Of a DNA stretch of 64,000 nucleotides, positions 58,681 through 64,000 are shown one piece after another (position 1 is the first letter of the stretch; the number at the start of each line of letters is the position of its first letter). This DNA is from Warburgia ugandensis (lineage: Eukaryota; Streptophyta; Magnoliopsida; Canellales; Canellaceae): assembly GCA_035236585.1 (NCBI GenBank), contig CP141130.1, forward strand, positions 31,507,501 to 31,571,500, given 5' to 3'. The position numbers and the translations under genes were made by a program. The notes beneath the pieces were generated by a model. It worked only from the letters and a program-made list of their open reading frames with translations. It did no database searches and was not told the origin of the DNA.

Positions 58681-58841
58681 CACATAAGGCATCTCATCAT
58701 GCCATCACATAGGGCATCTCATCATGCCATCACTATATAAAGCATCTCATCATGCCATCATTATATAAAGCATCTCATCATGCCATCATCATATAAAGCA
58801 TTTCATCATGCCATCATATATGCATATCATCATGCTATCAT
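58681..58841. repeat. 25-29-bp minisatellite, six units
   Basis: Units of the form AT(AT)AAAGCATCTCATCATG + CCATCA. The inner ones are 29 bases and the outer ones 24-25. It lies within the LTR at 57682-60192. Confidence 0.9.
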
Positions 58842-60192
58842 ATACACACCATAGTGCATCAAATATAAGGAGTACTATGCCACAGTCTAAATCTGTACAA
58901 CGTGCCCAGATAACTGCATAATATTGAGATCAAGGTGGAAATAACAAAATCCATGTTGGCATGGGCAAGGACCATGGCTGTCACAGTGGCGGCCTTCCCA
59001 CGATTGCCCCACCTGACTTTTAGCCTCCCTTCAAGCTTGGTATCCATATCATCACAATTTCGGAGAGCGGGTGGCCAAACCCTCATAACTCTCCTAGCAT
59101 AGCATCCCCAAGCCTATGCCTATCTAAAACAAACTTCAAGCCACCATGCCTGGAAGTAAAAATAATAATATACAGGCATCTTGCCTGTCCATAATATATA
59201 TGAATATCTCATCATAATCATAACATCCTCACTTATTAGGTGATCGCCCACCAAGGAAGTACTGTAAAATCCTAGACTCATACATCACATATGATGTAAT
59301 GACACCCATGTACCATAAGTTCCTTTTTATCACAATAATAGCTATGATATTTTTAAGAAGAGATCATGTGTATCCTTTAGGCTTCAATTATAGGCATGTT
59401 GTTCACGTAGCATTTCAAATCACAATTTTTCATCATTCACAAATAAACATTTTTCATCATCATATATCATATGAAATGCATCATTTAAATGACATAATAT
59501 CTATCATAAGAATAAGATCATGTTTAAAACATGCATCTTACTATTAAGACATGCTTTCTTAATTCTCCACCTACCTTGTGTGGCGAGTTCATCCATTTCC
59601 CACTAGCTAATTGATGATGCTTGCAAAGTCTCACAAATCCATATTGATCTAGTCCTTGTTCTTCACTTGAACCTACAAAGTCAAGTAACCAATCAGTAAT
59701 CCTATGGGAATAATCATTTTTAAACAAACTTTATGGTATGGACCATAGAATTTGATTCTATTCCATACCTAAATTCCTCAATTGATCTCAGTCGTGGCTC
59801 CAAGTTAGCGAGTTCATCTTTAGCAGCCTTCCAATCCTAATATCTTATAGGATTTGTGATTTACATGTCCTAAGGGTCATGATAGACTATTTGGATAGGA
59901 AAAGTGAAGCTAGCTCATCACTAATTAGATGACCTAACCTCTAATCATAGGTCTGATAATTTCAACAGTTGGATCTTCCTAGAATTGATATTTGGGAAGA
60001 TGGGTTTTGGTCCATTCAGAGAACTTCTCCTTAGGACTCGAGGTCTGAGCATGCTGGCCGTTCATGGCTAGGCTATGCCCTAAGAATCTGATAGGGGTTT
60101 TGGTGCATAGAGGAGATGGGGAAGGATTTGGTCACGCTTGAAAATTGGGTCGTGCTAGTGACAGGAAACGCAGGGGACAATGGTAGGGATGG

Positions 60193-61720
60193 TATAACAA
60201 CCCCAATTTTTATGAATATAATTGAATTATTAAAAATTTTAAAATTTAAAATTTTAAAAGTGGTACTAGAACTTTGAGTTCAAGGAAAATTCATTTTTAT
60301 TAAAAAATAGATCAGAATGACTATGAGTATGTCAAATTCTGAGTTCGGATGAAAAATCCTTATTTTTCTCTATTTTTAAGAATAAAAGGGTAAAATGGTA
60401 ATTTTACTAAGAATCAAGACCTAAGACATCAAAATTTGGAATTTACTCAAAAATACAAATCCAACGCCACTAAGTACGCTCAATTCCGAGTCTGGGAGAA
60501 TAAAACGAATTTTTCTCCATAAAAGGGCAAAATGGTCTTTTTACACCTCTATAGGGCCCACAAAAGGATCCAACGGCCAGAAAACATGTTATCATGAGTC
60601 AAACCACTACCAACTGCTATTGGAGAAGGAGGTGGTAGTGGGAATCCAAAGACAATTTAATAATAAAAAGAAATCAAATGTGATAATTATAAGTAATCAT
60701 GGAAAATTCAAAAATCCCTATAAATAGCTCATAAAATTCCCAAAAATTCTCCTAATGTTCTTTACGAGACCCCCTAGAATGCCTCAAAATCCTAGCTCCA
60801 GAATTCTCCCCCAATTCCTCTTTCTTCCTCTCTTTCTCTCTTATTCTCTGTGGGCGTGTCCCTAGACGCACCTTGGCAGATGACCCCATGTTTGCATCGG
60901 GAGCGTCCAGGGACGCGTCATCCCCGATGAACCAATGTTTCCACCAGGAAAACACTAAATTCAATTAGCCATCACAGTTGACCCCATTAAGTTTCAATCT
61001 CCACTGTTGGATCTGGTCAGATAGGGGTGATCTACAAAGGCCCTTTGGTTTTATGATGATCCACCTCATGGATCATTGGGATATCCCAAATGAAGAAAAA
61101 TCACCGGTGTATCACCATCTTTGGCAATTAATTCAAGAGATTTCGGCCAATCTAGCCAGTGACAAGTGATCTTAAACTGATGGATCTGTTCAGAGACATG
61201 AGATCTATGTTTGCCCTATGGTCACCCAACCTTCTCTGGCAACGGCAACAGGGATTTTCACGGCTGTATGCATTTTCCACGTCTAGGGTTTATTTTTGGG
61301 TTTTTTCTTCTTCTTATTCGGCATGATTTCTTCCTCTCCGGTGATCTTCTCTTCACCAGATAGGCATAGGTAGGTGCACCTTTCTCCCCTCTTTCATTTC
61401 TGACATTTTCTTGCTGTTTTCTAGCCTCCAGGTGATCTCCCTAACTGTTGATCCATCGAAGATGATGGATCCGTCAACAGGGTAGATATCCCTACCATGG
61501 ACAACTCAGATTGAAATTCTAAGTTGTTGGATGGATTCCTAGGGCCTAAAAACGCCAAGAGATGAAATCTAGGCTCTTAATCTTGTAAGATGAGGGAGAT
61601 CGGGTGATGAGTGATCTAACGGTCCAGATCTGGACCATCTCGCCTATCACCAGTCACCTCTCCCTGGTGACAGGTAATCACAGGTAACGCGACGAGGGCC
61701 GCCCTCCCGTTTTGTGGAGT
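60193..61720 (+). repeat. Start of a further LTR (+ strand)
   Basis: Begins TATAACAACCCCAATTTTT, a close match to the LTR start at 8498. It carries the recurrent block twice (60312 and 60465) and a donor-like CATAGGTAGGTGCACC (61366). A GC-rich part at 61.2-61.7 kb matches the general LTR plan. The right end is not defined. Confidence 0.5.
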
Positions 61721-64000
61721 TGATCTCAGTCGTCCGATTTTGAACTAAGAGCTTATTTCTTTAATTAAGAGCTCAATTTATCTCTGATTTTAGATATGAA
61801 AGTTTTTATAGATTTCTCGTCACTTGTACAAGTTACTAAAGTCATAAGATTTGTGTTTCTGATAGTATGCATTTGTGATAATTAGTAAAATCCGTGCCAA
61901 CAGTATTGGATCATGATCAAGATGACTTTAAAATGGAAATCTGAACTGATAGATGGGTTTAGGAGGTCTCAAAAACCTAAGGATCATGATCATAGTAAAA
62001 TTTTTGGGTTTCTAGATCAAGTAAATAAACAAAAATAGTAAGATAAAATTTTAGCCCTTAAAACAGGCTGAAATCTTAAAATCCCAATTCTGACCTCAAT
62101 TTAACTCCAAATTGAGATAAAAAAGTTGGGTTACATTCCTCTTGATGAGGACAACCTATTGAACCAATAAAATCATGAGTTTAGTTCATTAAATGTTCTA
62201 AATTTAAGTAGATAAGTGTACTAACATCCTTAATCTGCAAGATCTAGGATGATCAGACCATTCAAATTAGTTGGGATGATGATATAATGATATACTAACT
62301 TAAATAAATAGGTTGGCTATAATTGAATTGGCAGATCTTAAGAGATCTAGCCTTAAAAGTAGTAAAATCCATAAAAATAAATGGTAATTTCCTTGATCAA
62401 TTTGATCAAGGAGGATTGGATAGTATGGATGTATTGGGATGATGATGTGAGGTTAATATCAGATGGATTTATGTGCTTGATGATGATGATTTGGGATAGA
62501 TTAAGATCTATGCCCTTAAATTGGATAAAATGACTTAAGATCTTCTTGATCGGTTGGATCAAGAAGGATTAGATCATTTGATGAGATGCATCAATGATCT
62601 AATGATGAAATCACATTAAGAAGATGTATTAGATCTAAAGGAAAATGAAAAGTTCAATATTTAAACCATAAAAGGGATAGAAATCAACTATGACCGTTGG
62701 ATCACAATGAATAGTTATGGCATGTTAGATTTTCATTTGAATTATTGAATGTTATTATAATTTTCTTTTATTTCTTAGTAGATTTAATTATAGATTTAAT
62801 TATTTATGATTTAATGCTTATGTTATGAAAATTACATTAAAAATGTAATAAAATGAAAAATAGAGTTGAAGGATATCTACATGGAATGAATGGCATGGAC
62901 TTAATGATAGTAAGGGCTATAGTTAGTAGGATAATATAAGGAATATCATTTTCTTGGCCCAAATTAGGAAAATAATGAAACTCCATGAATGTCATTTTAA
63001 ATGTTCATGGACTTAATTAAAATCAATTAGAAAGAGTACTTAGGGTTAAAATGCTCATAGGAACCTTATGAAAGGTTGAGCTAAGGACACAGTAGTGAAT
63101 GCTAAACATGGTGGTTCAGGGGGTTTTCTAATAGAGCCTCACTCTTCCCCTGCCTTTTTTCGACGTTTGTGAGGTCTAAATGCCTCCTTACATGAGGATT
63201 GAAGTAACCACTTTTATTCAGCCATTCAACTAATAAGCCTTAGTCAATTGGAAATAAGAAGAGCATTCTAGACTTAGGATGAAATAAGCTATCTTCAACT
63301 AGTAAAACATTAATTGGTTGGATAATAGTAAGAGCATAAAAGGTTAGTAAAATATCTAATCTTAATAAAAATGGTAAGTAAGATAATCAAGATCAAACAA
63401 GATCCATAGGATCTTGAATGATCAAGAACAATAGGAATCATAACATTATATTGTATTTAGTATGTATGTTGTAGATTAAATCTAGATCATTAGATTAAAT
63501 AATCCAAATCCTTGATCAAATATGATTCAAGGAAGAGAACCAGGATCATCCTCCTTAGGGATAATCAAATAACTAAACTTAGATTAAAGAAGAACTAGAT
63601 TATAGAAGATCTAAGCCCTTGATCTTTATCAACATGTATAGATTGTTGATCAAAGGTTCTATGAAAGATCAAGATCAAAGAGGGGTACACAAAGACTTAA
63701 AGATAGAAAATACTTAGATCTAAAAGGTTAGACAATCATTCTAACCATCAGAGAAGTGTGAATTGTAGAGTAGAAATGAAGTAATCACTTCCAAATATTG
63801 GAAGATTGTTACAAAGAACAATAGTTGAAATTATAGAATCCAATCAATATGTCATTTTGATAGATAGTCTAAGGAATGAGGATGAGCAATAGAAGTTAGA
63901 ATGGGAAAATATTAAATATTGAAAGATTGGTGAAAATGAGGAGTAGAAATTTAGTATAGCAGTCAAGTGAAATTGAAGGTTTTGAAACAAAAGGATAACT
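61721..64000. other. AT-rich retroelement-like DNA to the window end
   Basis: No gene recognised. A block at about 63080-63290 (TGAGGTCTAAATGCCTCCTT and flanks) also occurs at about 56600-56800 in the leader of the Athila-type element. The area is therefore probably retroelement leader or LTR. Confidence 0.45.

Larger units (their letters stand above)
57682..60192 (-). repeat. LTR of a Tekay/Del-like element, truncated
   Basis: In + reading it starts TGTGGCACCCCGGG inside the Athila element. It follows the block order of the LTR at 38802: a stem-loop at 58077-58111 beside CAACAAGCTATGCTTG, GCGGGTGGCCAAACC (about 59068) and CTCCACCTACCTTGTG (59565). It stops at about 60192 where a + strand LTR begins. 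No coding region or second LTR in the window. Confidence 0.6.

Overview
The window is nuclear DNA of a flowering plant. It is AT-rich, and it contains one interrupted host gene with GT-AG introns and a chloroplast transit peptide. Most of the rest is nested LTR retrotransposons, a CACTA DNA transposon, SINEs and microsatellites. The species cannot be told from the sequence. There is no bacterial operon, CRISPR array or rRNA gene.

The only host gene I can support is a plastid-type glucose-6-phosphate 1-dehydrogenase (25050-35899, + strand). It has ten coding exons, all joining in frame to 594 codons plus stop. It has the NADP-binding motif, the RIDHYLGKE substrate motif, the catalytic His and two redox-type cysteines eight residues apart. 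Intron 4 is about 6.6 kb and holds a SINE, a foldback element and two tandem duplications.

Layout. 1-8495: a degenerate Ty3/gypsy element of Athila type (+ strand) with 5' LTR, primer-binding site, gag, RT and integrase remnants and a 3' LTR. From about 8498: the start of another LTR. 10282-19816: a CACTA (En/Spm-like) transposon, transposase on the - strand, split inside its coding region by a retroelement remnant at 12229-17545 with a clean GCTAT target duplication. 19820 to about 22.9 kb: leader, primer-binding site and LTR of a second Athila-like element (- strand), into which the CACTA right end is inserted. 23.7-24.2 kb: microsatellites, a primer-binding-like site and an 84-bp palindrome. 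24.9-36.4 kb: the G6PDH gene. 36636-36767: a second Au-like SINE. 37150-37620: a Ty1/copia gag fragment. 38802-49367: a nearly complete but dead chromodomain Ty3/gypsy element (Tekay/Del type, - strand). 49368-49866: an inverted piece of the same LTR. 49875-50452: a miniature LTR element (TRIM type). 50458-53511: unassigned AT-rich DNA with long microsatellites. 53512-57681: another Athila-like element, cut by an LTR (57682-60192, - strand), itself cut by an LTR starting near 60193 (+ strand).

No novel cellular system was found. The most interesting non-gene signals are in the LTRs. They are a stem-loop whose paired bases change together between copies, a short block present seven times in both orientations, and a splice-donor-like block found in the same relative place in several LTR families. 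All comparisons were made by eye; no alignment or database search was run.
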